Below, one piece after another: positions 29,299 through 43,074 of a stretch of DNA of 64,000 bases (its first letter is position 1; each line of letters begins with the position of its first letter). Both the position numbers and the translations under genes were made by a program. The stretch spans positions 406,483 to 470,482 of the forward strand of contig CAWGGM010000004.1 in the NCBI GenBank assembly GCA_963822115.1, written 5' to 3'. Source of the stretch: CAWDXG01 sp963822115 (GTDB lineage Bacteria > Myxococcota_A > Polyangia > Polyangiales > Polyangiaceae). The notes under the pieces are model-generated. The model was not told the origin of the DNA. It worked only from the letters and a program-made list of their open reading frames with translations, and searched no databases.

Positions 29299-29652
29299 AT
29301 GTCGCGCGTGAAGAGAGGCCCGTCGCCCCGTCGTCGTCACAAGCGCGTGTTCGCGCAGACGCAAGGCTTCTGGGGCGGTCGCAAGAACCGCTACCGTCAG
29401 GCTATCCGTGTGCTGTGGAAGTCGTGGCAGTACGCCTACGTCGGCCGCAAGCTCCGCAAGCGCGACTTCCGCCGCCTGTGGATCGTGCGTATCAACGCGG
29501 CCTGCCGCGAGAACGGCACCACCTACTCGCGGCTGATGGGCGCGCTGAAGAAGAGCGGCGTGGAGCTCGACCGCAAGGTGCTCGCCGACATGGCGATCAA
29601 CGACGCGGCCGCGTTCAAGCAGCTCACCGAGCTCGCCGCAGCAGCCGGCTAG
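29299..29652 (+). CDS. rplT: 50S ribosomal protein L20
   Basis: A 117-residue rRNA-binding assembly protein with the L20 motifs MSRVKRG, KRVFAQTQGFWGGRKNRYRQA, YAYVGRKLRKRDFRRLWIVRINAA and YSRLMGALKKSGVELDRKVLADMA. It is full length and lies between rpmI and pheS. In many bacteria L20 represses its own operon by binding the leader; no such leader was identified here. Confidence 0.97.
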   Translation: MSRVKRGPSPRRRHKRVFAQTQGFWGGRKNRYRQAIRVLWKSWQYAYVGRKLRKRDFRRLWIVRINAACRENGTTYSRLMGALKKSGVELDRKVLADMAINDAAAFKQLTELAAAAG

Positions 29653-29662
29653 CCCCCGGGCC

Positions 29663-30739
<1,077 letters not shown>

Positions 30740-30779
30740 TCGGCAAGCGGACGACGCGCACGTCCGGGTCCGGTTTCCG

Positions 30780-30795
30780 GGGGGTCCTGGCAGCC
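30780..30795 (+). repeat. Copy 2 of the 16-nt dispersed motif
   Basis: GGGGGTCCTGGCAGCC lies 40 bases after pheS and is followed at 30798-30822 by a perfect 9-bp stem (TCGCGCCGC with GCGGCGCGA, 7-nt loop), so the pair may form a 3'-end structure. Confidence 0.6.
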
Positions 30796-30850
30796 GCTCG
30801 CGCCGCGCTGGTTGCGGCGCGACACCGACAGCTGTGCACGTCCCTGCAAC

Positions 30851-30937
30851 GTGACCGGGTCCGTGACCGTGACCGCGACCGCGACCGTGACCGCGACCGC
30901 GACCGCGACCGAGTCCGTCGACCGTGACCGTGACCGC
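30851..30937. repeat. GACCGC/GACCGT tandem array 1
   Basis: About twelve imperfect six-base units (GACCGC, GACCGT, GACCGG) sit between pheS and vapB. Read as protein this gives meaningless Arg-Asp runs, so it is non-coding. Related arrays flank the other genes of this island. Confidence 0.85.
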
Positions 30938-30962
30938 TTTGACGCGCACCAGCGGAGCTGCT

Positions 30963-30980
30963 ACATACCTCTATGTATGT
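30963..30980 (+). promoter_or_regulatory. Candidate VapB operator
   Basis: ACATAC and GTATGT form a perfect inverted repeat around a 6-base spacer in the only AT-rich patch of this area, 24 bases before the vapB ATG. VapB-type antitoxins usually bind such palindromes to repress their own operon. Confidence 0.5.
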
Positions 30981-31003
30981 ATCGCTAGTTACCGAGGTCG
31001 CCC

Positions 31004-31234
31004 ATGCCGCAGATGCACTTCTCCGTCGATGAGCGCTCCGCCAAGCTGCTCGCCAAGCGCGCCAAGGCCCGCGGCATGAGCCTGTCCCGGTATCTGGCCG
31101 AGATCGCCCGGAGCCAGCTCCGCGACGAGTGGCCCAGGGGCTATCTCGACAGCGTCGTCGGCTCCTGCAGGAAGACGCCGCTCGAAGAACCCGAAGATCT
31201 CGCGCTCGACGACCTCGAGCTGGACAACAGCTGA
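31004..31234 (+). CDS. VapB-type ribbon-helix-helix antitoxin
   Basis: A 76-residue protein. The N-terminus MPQMHFSVDERSAKLLAKRAKARGMSLSRYLAEIAR is a ribbon-helix-helix DNA-binding fold, and the acidic tail (LEEPEDLALDDLELDNS) fits a toxin-binding segment. It stops 2 bases before the PIN toxin start. It should repress the pair and neutralise VapC. Confidence 0.85.
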   Translation: MPQMHFSVDERSAKLLAKRAKARGMSLSRYLAEIARSQLRDEWPRGYLDSVVGSCRKTPLEEPEDLALDDLELDNS

Positions 31235-31236
31235 TC

Positions 31237-31650
31237 GTGTACCTGCTCGACACGAACGCCTGCATCCACGTCCTCAACGGCACTTCCGACGAGCTGATCG
31301 AACGCTTCTCGAAGGAATCTCCCGCCAGCGTCTGCGTCTGCTCGGTCGTCACGGCGGAGCTCTTCTACGGAGCGCGCAAGAGCCGCTGGGTCGCCAGGAC
31401 GCTGTCCAACCTGGAGCGCTTCCTGGCGCCGCTGCAGAGTCTGCCCTTCGACGACGACTGCGCGCAGCACTACGGCATGATCCGCGCCGAGCTCGCGCGC
31501 GCCGGAACCCCCATCGGCGCCAACGACCTGATGATCGCCGCCATCGCGCGCCACCACGACTGCACGCTCGTCACCCACAACATCGAGGAGTTCCGGCGGG
31601 TCGTCGGCCTGCGCGTGGAGGACTGGCAGGAGCCGGCCAGCGAAGCGTAG
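31237..31650 (+). CDS. vapC: VapC-type PIN-domain RNase toxin
   Basis: A 137-residue PIN nuclease. Acidic residues in the expected places are Asp5 in YLLDTNACIHVLNG, Glu in VTAELFYGA, Asp in GANDLMIAAIA and the final polar site in THNIEEFRRV. VapC toxins cut tRNA or rRNA when freed from the antitoxin. GTG 31237 is chosen because it starts the conserved YLLDTN strand and follows the antitoxin stop by two bases. The pair appears intact. Confidence 0.9.
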   Translation: MYLLDTNACIHVLNGTSDELIERFSKESPASVCVCSVVTAELFYGARKSRWVARTLSNLERFLAPLQSLPFDDDCAQHYGMIRAELARAGTPIGANDLMIAAIARHHDCTLVTHNIEEFRRVVGLRVEDWQEPASEA

Positions 31651-31982
31651 CCCGGAGGCCGCAACGGGCGCGCCAGCAAACGGGCGAGGACAACCGGAGC
31701 AAGAGCAACCCACAACGAGGGCAGTCACTGTCAACTGCTGACCACCCGCGACCGCGACCGCGACCGCGACCGGGACCGGGACCGGGACCGTGACCGGGAC
31801 CGTCGGCTCGCTTGGCTTCGCTCGCTTGCGGGTGAACAGACGGCGGTCGGCAAGCCCGCGCCAGGCTTCGCCTGGCACTGGGGCTTGCGGCGCGCTGAGC
31901 GGGCGACTCGGGGTCGGCGTTCCTTTCTTCCGCCGGGCGGGCGGGTCGGGTGACCCGCCCGGCGGGAGAAAGGAAGAAACCC
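31651..31982. other. Gene-free stretch with repeat array 2 and hairpins
   Basis: It holds a GACCGC/GACCGG array (31747-31803), a compound stem-loop (31850-31888: GCAAGCCC with GGGCTTGC around GCCAGG-CTTCG-CCTGGC), and the hairpin that covers the ribosome-binding site of the next gene. No protein-like frame is supported. Confidence 0.7.
31920..31975 (+). promoter_or_regulatory. Hairpin enclosing the ribosome-binding site of the first four-helix-bundle gene
   Basis: Inner stem CGGGCGGGTC (31938-31947) pairs with GACCCGCCCG (31952-31961) around a 4-nt loop; outer strand TTCCTTTCTTCCGC (31920-31933) pairs with GCGGGAGAAAGGAA (31962-31975), with one G-U and a 4-nt bulge. The AGGAA Shine-Dalgarno is in the stem, 8 bases before the ATG, so translation may be hairpin-controlled. 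Confidence 0.6.
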
Positions 31983-32354
31983 ATGCTCGAAGTCGAACAA
32001 GTCGCTCTGGAGGCCATTGTCAGCCTGCGTCCGCTCATGCCGCGCATCGCCCGGCACGACCGCTCGCTGGATACGCAGATGCGCAGGGCGGCGAGCAGCA
32101 TGGTGCTGAATGTGTGCGAAGGGCAGCACTCGGATGCCGGCAATCGCAGGGCTCGCTTCCACTCGGCGGCGGGCTCGGCCAACGAGTCGCGGGGCGCACT
32201 GCGCGTTGCGGTTGCGTGGGGCTACATCAGCGGCGCACAGGCGCGGCCCGTGCTCGAGCTGCTGGACCGCGCCGTTGCCATGTTGTGGAAGCTCACGCAC
32301 TGGCGCTCAACGCACCAGCCGCGTGAGCGTGGCGTTCAGGCGCTGTCCGGGTGA
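31983..32354 (+). CDS. Four-helix-bundle protein (S23/Avd-like family)
   Basis: A 123-residue helical protein with the family core TQMRRAASSMVLNVCEGQ followed by basic helices and a C-terminal leucine-rich helix (ARPVLELLDRAVAMLWKLTHW). The family (often named S23) is found in 23S rRNA intervening sequences, elsewhere as small orphans, and as Avd in diversity-generating retroelements; it binds nucleic acid. The last 16 residues (RSTHQPRERGVQALSG) run into a remnant of an opposite-strand relative, so the native C-terminus may have been lost. No reverse transcriptase or variable repeat is nearby. Confidence 0.75.
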   Translation: MLEVEQVALEAIVSLRPLMPRIARHDRSLDTQMRRAASSMVLNVCEGQHSDAGNRRARFHSAAGSANESRGALRVAVAWGYISGAQARPVLELLDRAVAMLWKLTHWRSTHQPRERGVQALSG

Positions 32355-32417
32355 AACCACGCCCGGCAGCGCCTCGCGCCGCGCATCGCCCGACGCGACC
32401 GCCATCTCGACCGCTGC
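32307..32417 (-). pseudogene. 3' remnant of a second four-helix-bundle gene
   Basis: The minus strand reads AAVEMAVASGDARREALPGVVSPGQRLNATLTR then LVR and a TGA at 32309. This matches the C-terminus of the intact gene at 33143-33481 (AAVEIAVASGDARREALPGVVSLGQRLNAMLTR) almost residue for residue. The match stops abruptly at 32417, about 20 bases before a GACCGC array. Confidence 0.8.
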
Positions 32418-32438
32418 GAGGCATGGGTGAGGTTCCCG

Positions 32439-32471
32439 TGACCGCGACCGCGACCGTCGACCGCGACCGGC
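32439..32471. repeat. GACCGC array 3
   Basis: Five to six units of GACCGC/GACCGT adjoin the truncation point of the four-helix-bundle remnant. Confidence 0.7.
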
Positions 32472-32536
32472 GTCGCGGACGGCTTGCCTCGCTTCGCTCG
32501 CCTCCAGCGGCCGTGGTTGCGTGCTATCATTTGGAG

Positions 32537-32728
32537 ATGGGCGACGCGGTCTGGGTCCGGCGATGCAGCTCCTTCGAGGAGGAGGAGCAGGCCGACCTCG
32601 AGTTCTGGGCCCGCATGACGCCCGCGGAGCGGCTGGCAGCGGCCGAAGAGCTCAGATTGGGAGAGGCGGGTGAATTTTTCGAGCGACTTCAGCGAGTTGT
32701 TCGGATTCTTCCTCTCGAGGAAGGTTAG
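32537..32728 (+). CDS. Small partner protein of the nucleotidyltransferase
   Basis: A 63-residue acidic protein (SSFEEEEQADLEFWARMTPAERLAAAEELR), resembling the short proteins encoded just before DUF6036-type nucleotidyltransferases. Its 3' end overlaps that gene by 59 bases in another frame, so the two are translated together. It may be an antitoxin-like partner; that is inference. Confidence 0.65.
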   Translation: MGDAVWVRRCSSFEEEEQADLEFWARMTPAERLAAAEELRLGEAGEFFERLQRVVRILPLEEG

Positions 32729-33128
32729 GTTTGTCATCGTCGGCGGACACGCTGTCGCCGTCCATGCCAAGCCCCGCTACACGAAGGACGTCGACGTTCT
32801 CGTCGAGCCGACGCCGGAAAATGCCGCGCGCTTGCTCGCGGCGCTCGACGACTTTGGTTTCGGCGGCGTGGGGCTGACGCCCGACGATTTCACGAAGCCG
32901 GGACAGGTCGTCCAGTTGGGCTATCCACCGAACCGCGTCGACATCCTCACTTCCATCACGGGAGTGTCGTTCGACGAGGTCTGGAACGGCCACGTCGAGG
33001 CCGCGTACGGTGGAAAGGAGCTGCCTTTCATCGGTCGTGCCGAGCTCATCCGGAACAAGATCGCGTCGGACCGCCCGCAGGACCGCATCGACGTCGAGTG
33101 GCTGAAGAAGGTCACGCCGAGCGATTGA
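32670..33128 (+). CDS. Nucleotidyltransferase-fold protein (DUF6036/AbiEii-like)
   Basis: A 152-residue protein with the pol-beta nucleotidyltransferase signature: VRFVIVGGHAVAVHAKPRYTKDVDVLV contains the GG motif and the D-x-D metal site, with a further Asp in PPNRVDILTSI. Such minimal transferases occur in toxin-antitoxin and abortive-infection modules, where they modify tRNA or proteins with nucleotides. GTG 32670 overlaps the upstream partner; GGGAGAGG precedes it. Target and activity are unknown. Confidence 0.78.
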   Translation: MNFSSDFSELFGFFLSRKVRFVIVGGHAVAVHAKPRYTKDVDVLVEPTPENAARLLAALDDFGFGGVGLTPDDFTKPGQVVQLGYPPNRVDILTSITGVSFDEVWNGHVEAAYGGKELPFIGRAELIRNKIASDRPQDRIDVEWLKKVTPSD

Positions 33129-33142
33129 TCGCGCACCGACGC

Positions 33143-33481
33143 TCAACGCGTGAGCATCGCGTTCAGGCGCTGTCCGAGCGAAACCACGCCGGGCAGCGCC
33201 TCACGCCGAGCATCGCCCGACGCAACCGCGATCTCGACCGCTGCAACCGCTTCCACCAGCTCTCCCCGCGCGACCGCGAAAGCCCGCGCCTTGTCCGCCC
33301 GCGTGACCCGCCCCGCGCCCTCGGCACAGTTCAGGCACACGCTCTTCGCCGCGCGCAGCGCTTCGTCACGCAGCTTGCGATCCCGCACCTCGGCTGACTT
33401 CATAGCTGCGAGGACTTCTAGCGCCAGGCCATAGGCGTGCAGGCGGTGGTGAGGCATGAGTGATGAGATTCCCGTAGTCAT
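33143..33481 (-). CDS. Four-helix-bundle protein (S23/Avd-like), second intact copy
   Basis: A 112-residue helical protein (LHAYGLALEVLAAMKSAEVRDRKLRDEALRAAKSVCLNCAEGAGRVTRADKARAF...) of the same family as 31983-32354, sharing the core ALRAAKSVCLNCAEG. The start ATG at 33481 follows GAAGGAGGAAGAAAC, which lies entirely inside a perfect 19-bp inverted repeat. The gene ends 14 bases from the nucleotidyltransferase stop, converging with it. The role is probably RNA or DNA binding; this is family knowledge, not visible in the sequence. Confidence 0.8.
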   Translation of the reverse strand: MTTGISSLMPHHRLHAYGLALEVLAAMKSAEVRDRKLRDEALRAAKSVCLNCAEGAGRVTRADKARAFAVARGELVEAVAAVEIAVASGDARREALPGVVSLGQRLNAMLTR

Positions 33482-33521
33482 GTTTCTTCCTCCTTCACCC
33501 AAGAAGGAGGAAGAAACATGA
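33478..33521. promoter_or_regulatory. Perfect 19-bp inverted repeat holding a ribosome-binding site and ATG on both strands
   Basis: TCATGTTTCTTCCTCCTTC and GAAGGAGGAAGAAACATGA flank a 6-base loop (ACCCAA). On the minus strand the second arm gives the Shine-Dalgarno and ATG of the four-helix-bundle gene; by symmetry the plus strand has the same signal before a 29-codon Arg-rich frame (33518-33607). In the mRNA the hairpin would hide the start site. Confidence 0.8.
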
Positions 33522-33545
33522 CGAAGGAACCGTGCCCGGATGCCG

Positions 33546-33722
33546 CGACCGGAAGCCGCGACCGCGACCGCGTCCGTAGAGAGCGAGCGAAGCGATGCGA
33601 GCCGTGACCGCGACCGCGACCGCGACCGCAGAGACCGAAGCGATGCGAGCCGTGACCGCGACCGCGACCGTTGACCGTTGACCGTTGACCGTTGACCGTT
33701 GACCGTTGACCGTTGACCGCGA
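33546..33722. repeat. GACCGC array 4 and TTGACCG heptamer array
   Basis: Blocks of GACCGC alternate with two copies of a segment containing GAAGCGATGCGAGCCGTG; at 33667-33718 about seven perfect TTGACCG units follow. The array ends at the stop of the ABC exporter gene. Length variation by slippage is likely. Confidence 0.85.
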
Positions 33723-35519
33723 CTACGTCTCGGCGATCGCCACAACCCGGTCCGCAACCGCCGCCACTTCCGGCCGGTGCGTGACGACGATAGCGCTGCG
33801 CTGCCCCTTCAGCCGCGACAGCACATCGAGCACGCGCTGTTGCGCCTCTGCGTCGAGGCCTTCCGTGGGCTCGTCGAGCAGCAGCACGGGCTGACCGCTG
33901 GCCAGTGCGCGCGCGATCGACACGAGACGGCGCTCGCCGCCGGACAGCGCGCGGCCGCCCGGGCCGAGCGTCGTGCTCCCGAGGGAAGCGAGCAGCGCGT
34001 CCGCTCCGATCTGTTCGAGCGCGGCGCGCGCGGTCTGTTCATCGCCGCCGCACAAGGCGACGTTGTCGAGCAGCGAACCGGTCACCAGCGGCGCGTCCTG
34101 TGGCACCCAGGCGAATGGGCGCGCGCCGGGACCTACCGCAGCGCCGGTGATGTCGCGCTCCGCGTACGCGACGCTGCCGCGCGCCGGCTCCAGCCCGAGC
34201 AGCGTACGCAGGAGCGTGGTCTTGCCGCTGCCCGTCGGTCCCATCAGGCTCACCATCTCGCCCGGCTCCAGGCGGAGGCTCGTGGTCGGACCGTGCGTTC
34301 GAGCTCCAGCGCCGGAAAGCGTCAGGCGACAAAGCGCGTGCGGCGCGCCCGCCGGCTCCGCGCGCTGGCGCTGGTCGGGGGCGGAGCGTCCGGGCAGGAG
34401 CTCCGCACCGAGCAGATCTTCCAGCCGCTCCAGAGCCACGGCGCCGCGCAGCGTCCAGGCACGCGCATCGCCGAGGTCGCGCAGCGGGCGGTAGGCCATG
34501 AAGAACACGGCAGCGAACGCGATCAGCCGGCCATCTCCAAGTGGAAATCCGAGCCGTGCTGCGATCGCGATACCGCCCAGCAGAGCGAGCGCGCCGAGCA
34601 CCTCGTTCGAGCCGCTCAGCGCTGCGCGCCCGGCGTCCACACGGGCGGCCGCGCGCGCCGCGAGCTCGCCGCTCGACTCGACCTGCTGCTCGATGGCGTG
34701 ACCGGCTCCGTACGAGCGCCACAGGTCCAGGTTCTTCACCAGGTCGTCCACCCCGCTGTGGAGCTCTTCCACCAGCCCCTGTGCCTGGGCGCTCGCGGCT
34801 CGCCAGCGGCGCCGCAGGAGCGAGATGCCGACCGCGAACGGCGCGAGTGCCACAATGCCCAACAATGCCAGGGGGGCTGACACGAAGATCAGGGCTAGAG
34901 CCAGCGGGACGAGCTGGGCGGCCGCCCGGATGCCGACCAGCACACCCGAGACACTCGCGCTCTCGACCTCCCGGATCCGCACCGCAATAGTTGCGAGGAC
35001 CCTGGGCGCCGAGTCATGCGCGCCACGTTCAAGCAGGCAGCGCGTGGCCTGTCTGCGTGCCACGCAGCCCACAATTCCACCCGCCAGTGACTCGGAAAAA
35101 GCAAGGAATGTCGAGGATACGGCCTTGACGAGCGTGGCAGCTAGACCCAGATAACACACGGTAGCTAGCGACCAGCCCCATGGGCCGATGAGCGCGTTTC
35201 CACCTGCGCGCGACAGGGCCCGGCCAAGCAACCCGGCAGCAAGAGCGGTTGCACCATGGCTTATCGCATACGCACCGATGCTCGCCGCAAGGCCGGCAAG
35301 GAGGCGACGGTTTCCCAACAGCTCCCGCAGGATCGTCAAGAAAAACCGATTGGCCGTGCCCCGTTTTCCGGGGCCTTGCGCCGGCCAGTCGGTCGACGCA
35401 TGTTTATGGATCCCTCCGGGGTTGGTAGCCGTATCCATCAAAGAGGCCGGTCCTTTCCCGGCCAAGTCGGTCGGCCGGGCTTCACGCAGGACAGTCTCTT
35501 CGCCCGGAGCGCTTAGCAT
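33723..35519 (-). CDS. ABC exporter, fused membrane and ATPase domains
   Basis: A 598-residue half-transporter. Residues 60-350 contain six helices (LLAGLAASIGAYAISHGATALAAGLL...). The ATPase domain has Walker A GPTGSGKTT, Q-loop FAWVPQDAPLV, signature LSGGERR, Walker B PVLLLDEPTEG and H-loop VVTHRPE, so it should be active as a homodimer. It resembles ABCB/CydC-type exporters; the substrate is not evident. No good Shine-Dalgarno supports the ATG at 35519; ATG 35438 is an alternative. Confidence 0.85.
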   Translation of the reverse strand: MLSAPGEETVLREARPTDLAGKGPASLMDTATNPGGIHKHASTDWPAQGPGKRGTANRFFLTILRELLGNRRLLAGLAASIGAYAISHGATALAAGLLGRALSRAGGNALIGPWGWSLATVCYLGLAATLVKAVSSTFLAFSESLAGGIVGCVARRQATRCLLERGAHDSAPRVLATIAVRIREVESASVSGVLVGIRAAAQLVPLALALIFVSAPLALLGIVALAPFAVGISLLRRRWRAASAQAQGLVEELHSGVDDLVKNLDLWRSYGAGHAIEQQVESSGELAARAAARVDAGRAALSGSNEVLGALALLGGIAIAARLGFPLGDGRLIAFAAVFFMAYRPLRDLGDARAWTLRGAVALERLEDLLGAELLPGRSAPDQRQRAEPAGAPHALCRLTLSGAGARTHGPTTSLRLEPGEMVSLMGPTGSGKTTLLRTLLGLEPARGSVAYAERDITGAAVGPGARPFAWVPQDAPLVTGSLLDNVALCGGDEQTARAALEQIGADALLASLGSTTLGPGGRALSGGERRLVSIARALASGQPVLLLDEPTEGLDAEAQQRVLDVLSRLKGQRSAIVVTHRPEVAAVADRVVAIAET

Positions 35520-35880
35520 CGAGCCGCCAGCCTAGCGCTTGCCCTTGGGACTCCAAGCCCCTCTTTCACCCCGTTCGCCTCCGGGCCGGAGGCGAAATTA
35601 CGGCACATATTTTGCAGTTTTACGAACCATCCAGAGTAGCCGCACCGCAACTCGAAAGGAGCCCCGCCGCGCGCCAGCCAAGGATCCGCCATTCGCCGTG
35701 TCCGACTGTGCTGGCCGTGGCTGTTGACAGATTCCCCAAAAACAGCACCGAGCCGCATCCCGCCAGCTGAAGGCGAGAGGGAATCAAGCTCCCGGCCCGG
35801 TAGTTGCCACGACCCGGACCGTGCTTCGGCACTGTTCGTGAAGACCCGCCCGAGTTCTCGCATCCCACCCACCGGTAACC
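35520..35880. other. Leader region upstream of the sigma-factor gene
   Basis: No credible gene was found. It contains a sigma-54-like promoter match at 35601-35616 and a TTGACA at about 35725 without a clear -10 element. Confidence 0.6.
35601..35616 (+). promoter_or_regulatory. Candidate sigma-54 promoter
   Basis: CGGCACATATTTTGCA matches the -24/-12 consensus TGGCAC-N5-TTGCA except for the first base, with the required 10 bases between GG (35602-35603) and GC (35614-35615). It points to the sigma-factor gene 265 bases downstream, implying a long leader. Confidence 0.5.
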
Positions 35881-37275
<1,395 letters not shown>

Positions 37276-37285
37276 TCGACGGGCA

Positions 37286-37304
37286 CTGTACCCATCCGGT
37301 ACAG
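37286..37304 (+). other. Small hairpin after the sigma-factor gene
   Basis: CTGTACC and GGTACAG form a perfect stem with a CATCC loop, 10 bases after the stop and just before the terminator. It is probably part of the 3'-end structure. Confidence 0.5.
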
Positions 37305-37307
37305 CAC

Positions 37308-37335
37308 AAAGGGTCGCGGCTAGCCGCGGCCTTTT
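37308..37335 (+). terminator. Intrinsic terminator of the sigma-factor gene
   Basis: AAAGG...CGCGGC pairs with GCCGCG...CCTTT and ends in TTTT, a stem of about 12 pairs with small internal mismatches. Confidence 0.8.
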
Positions 37336-37983
37336 GTCGTTTGTGCCAGCGGCGCGCTGGAGCCCCGCGGAGCGCGTGGAATTTCAGTCACTTGGCGAGA
37401 GCACGCGCGGCCGGCATTTACTTATTCGCCCGGCTATCGCATAACGTCCGACCACAATCAGAGCCTTCAGTTTCTGTATGTGTGCGCTCCCGGGACGGCG
37501 GGGGAGGCAACTGCGAGTTCAGAAGAGCCTCGCACTGCCCAGGGTAGCCCGGGGATCGTCGAAATCGGCGATCCACACGTGGAGTACCTGGACGGTCGAG
37601 TGAATCCCTTCCCCCCCCTTTTGGCCCCCACCGGATCGCGTCCTAAGCGACGCGCCCTGCCGGCACCATCGCACCCCGCGCTTTGTTCGTTGTCTCGCGG
37701 GGTTGCGGCGCGTTGGCAGGTGGGTGCCAGCAGGGAGATCCCCACCATTGTTCATCCACCGGCGAGGTCTAGTCGCAATTCGACCCCCAGTCGTGGTAGC
37801 GACGCACTCGCCGTCAGCCCCTAGCCCTCGGGACACGAGTCCCGACGGGACACGAGGATGCGGCGAGCCGAGCCGCAGGCGACTCCGGCCCCAGATGAAA
37901 CACCAGATGACTTCCACCTTCAAGCGACCCACTGACGACGATCACGTCGGGGAGCGCGTCATGGTCCACCCCGGTTTGTAGCG
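37336..37983 (+). other. 648-base gene-free leader before the ACIII operon
   Basis: No supported gene. Short frames here have poor composition. The area 37395-37460 is relatively AT-rich (CATTTACTTATTCG..., ATCGCATAACG) and is where I would look for the operon promoter. A 28-codon frame beginning near 37896 ends just before actA and could be a leader peptide, but nothing proves it. Confidence 0.5.
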
Positions 37984-38621
37984 ATGAAGCTGTTCGTATT
38001 TCCCCGTTGGGCGAACAAGACGAAGCCAATCCTCGGAGCGGTGATGACCATCGCGCCGATCTACCTGGTCGTGCTCGTCTGGTACGGAGCGTCGCCGAAG
38101 ACCACCGACGTCGGCTACATGCCGAAGCAGCCCGTGCCCTACAGCCATGCACTGCACGCGGGCGAGCTCGGCATCGACTGTCGCTATTGCCACAACACCG
38201 TCGAGAAGGCCGCGTTCGCAGCCGTTCCGCCGACGCAGACCTGCATGAACTGCCACCAGCGCATCTGGACCAAGAGTCCGAAGCTGGCGCTGGTGCGTGA
38301 GAGCTACAAGACGGGCAAGCCGATCCAATGGGTGAAGGTTCACGACCTTCCCGACTACGTGTACTTCAACCACAGCGCGCATGTCCGTCACGGCGTCGGC
38401 TGCGTCACCTGTCACGGTCGCATCGACAAGATGACCGAGGTGCACCAGGTCCAGACGCTGGCGATGGGCTGGTGCCTGGATTGCCATCGCGCGCCCTACA
38501 AGAACCTGCGTCCCCTGGACCAGATCACGAACATGACCTGGAAGGCGCCGGAGGACCCAGTGAAGTACGGCAAGATGCTCGCAAAGAAGAACAACGTCCA
38601 CCCCACAACCTACTGCTCGAC

Positions 38622-38634
<13 letters not shown>
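37984..38634 (+). CDS. actA: Alternative complex III pentaheme cytochrome subunit ActA
   Basis: A 216-residue membrane-anchored cytochrome c with one N-terminal helix (MTIAPIYLVVLVWYGA) and five CxxCH heme sites: CRYCH, CMNCH, CVTCH, CLDCH and CSTCH. In ACIII, ActA accepts electrons from the iron-sulfur/quinol-oxidising core and passes them on to the monoheme subunit. It is the first gene of the act-cox operon and its 3' end overlaps actB by 13 bases. Confidence 0.93.
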
Positions 38635-41669
<3,035 letters not shown>

Positions 41670-41672
41670 GTC

Positions 41673-43052
<1,380 letters not shown>

Positions 43053-43074
43053 GGCCTCTGCCCCGGGTAAAGCC

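Noticed and set aside
31983..33481. Diversity-generating retroelement, because the four-helix-bundle proteins resemble Avd.
   Set aside because: No reverse transcriptase and no template/variable repeat pair with A-specific changes is present.
31983..33481. 23S rRNA intervening-sequence context for the S23-like genes.
   Set aside because: No rRNA sequence flanks them; neighbours are protein genes.
30851..33722. GACCGC arrays considered as CRISPR or as Arg-Asp coding sequence.
   Set aside because: Units are 6-7 bases with no spacers, all frames give only RD/DR-like runs, and there are no cas genes.
37703..37981. A 92-codon frame ending just before actA.
   Set aside because: The composition is Arg/Pro-rich and low complexity and no ribosome-binding site was seen. 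At most its last 28 codons could be a leader peptide.
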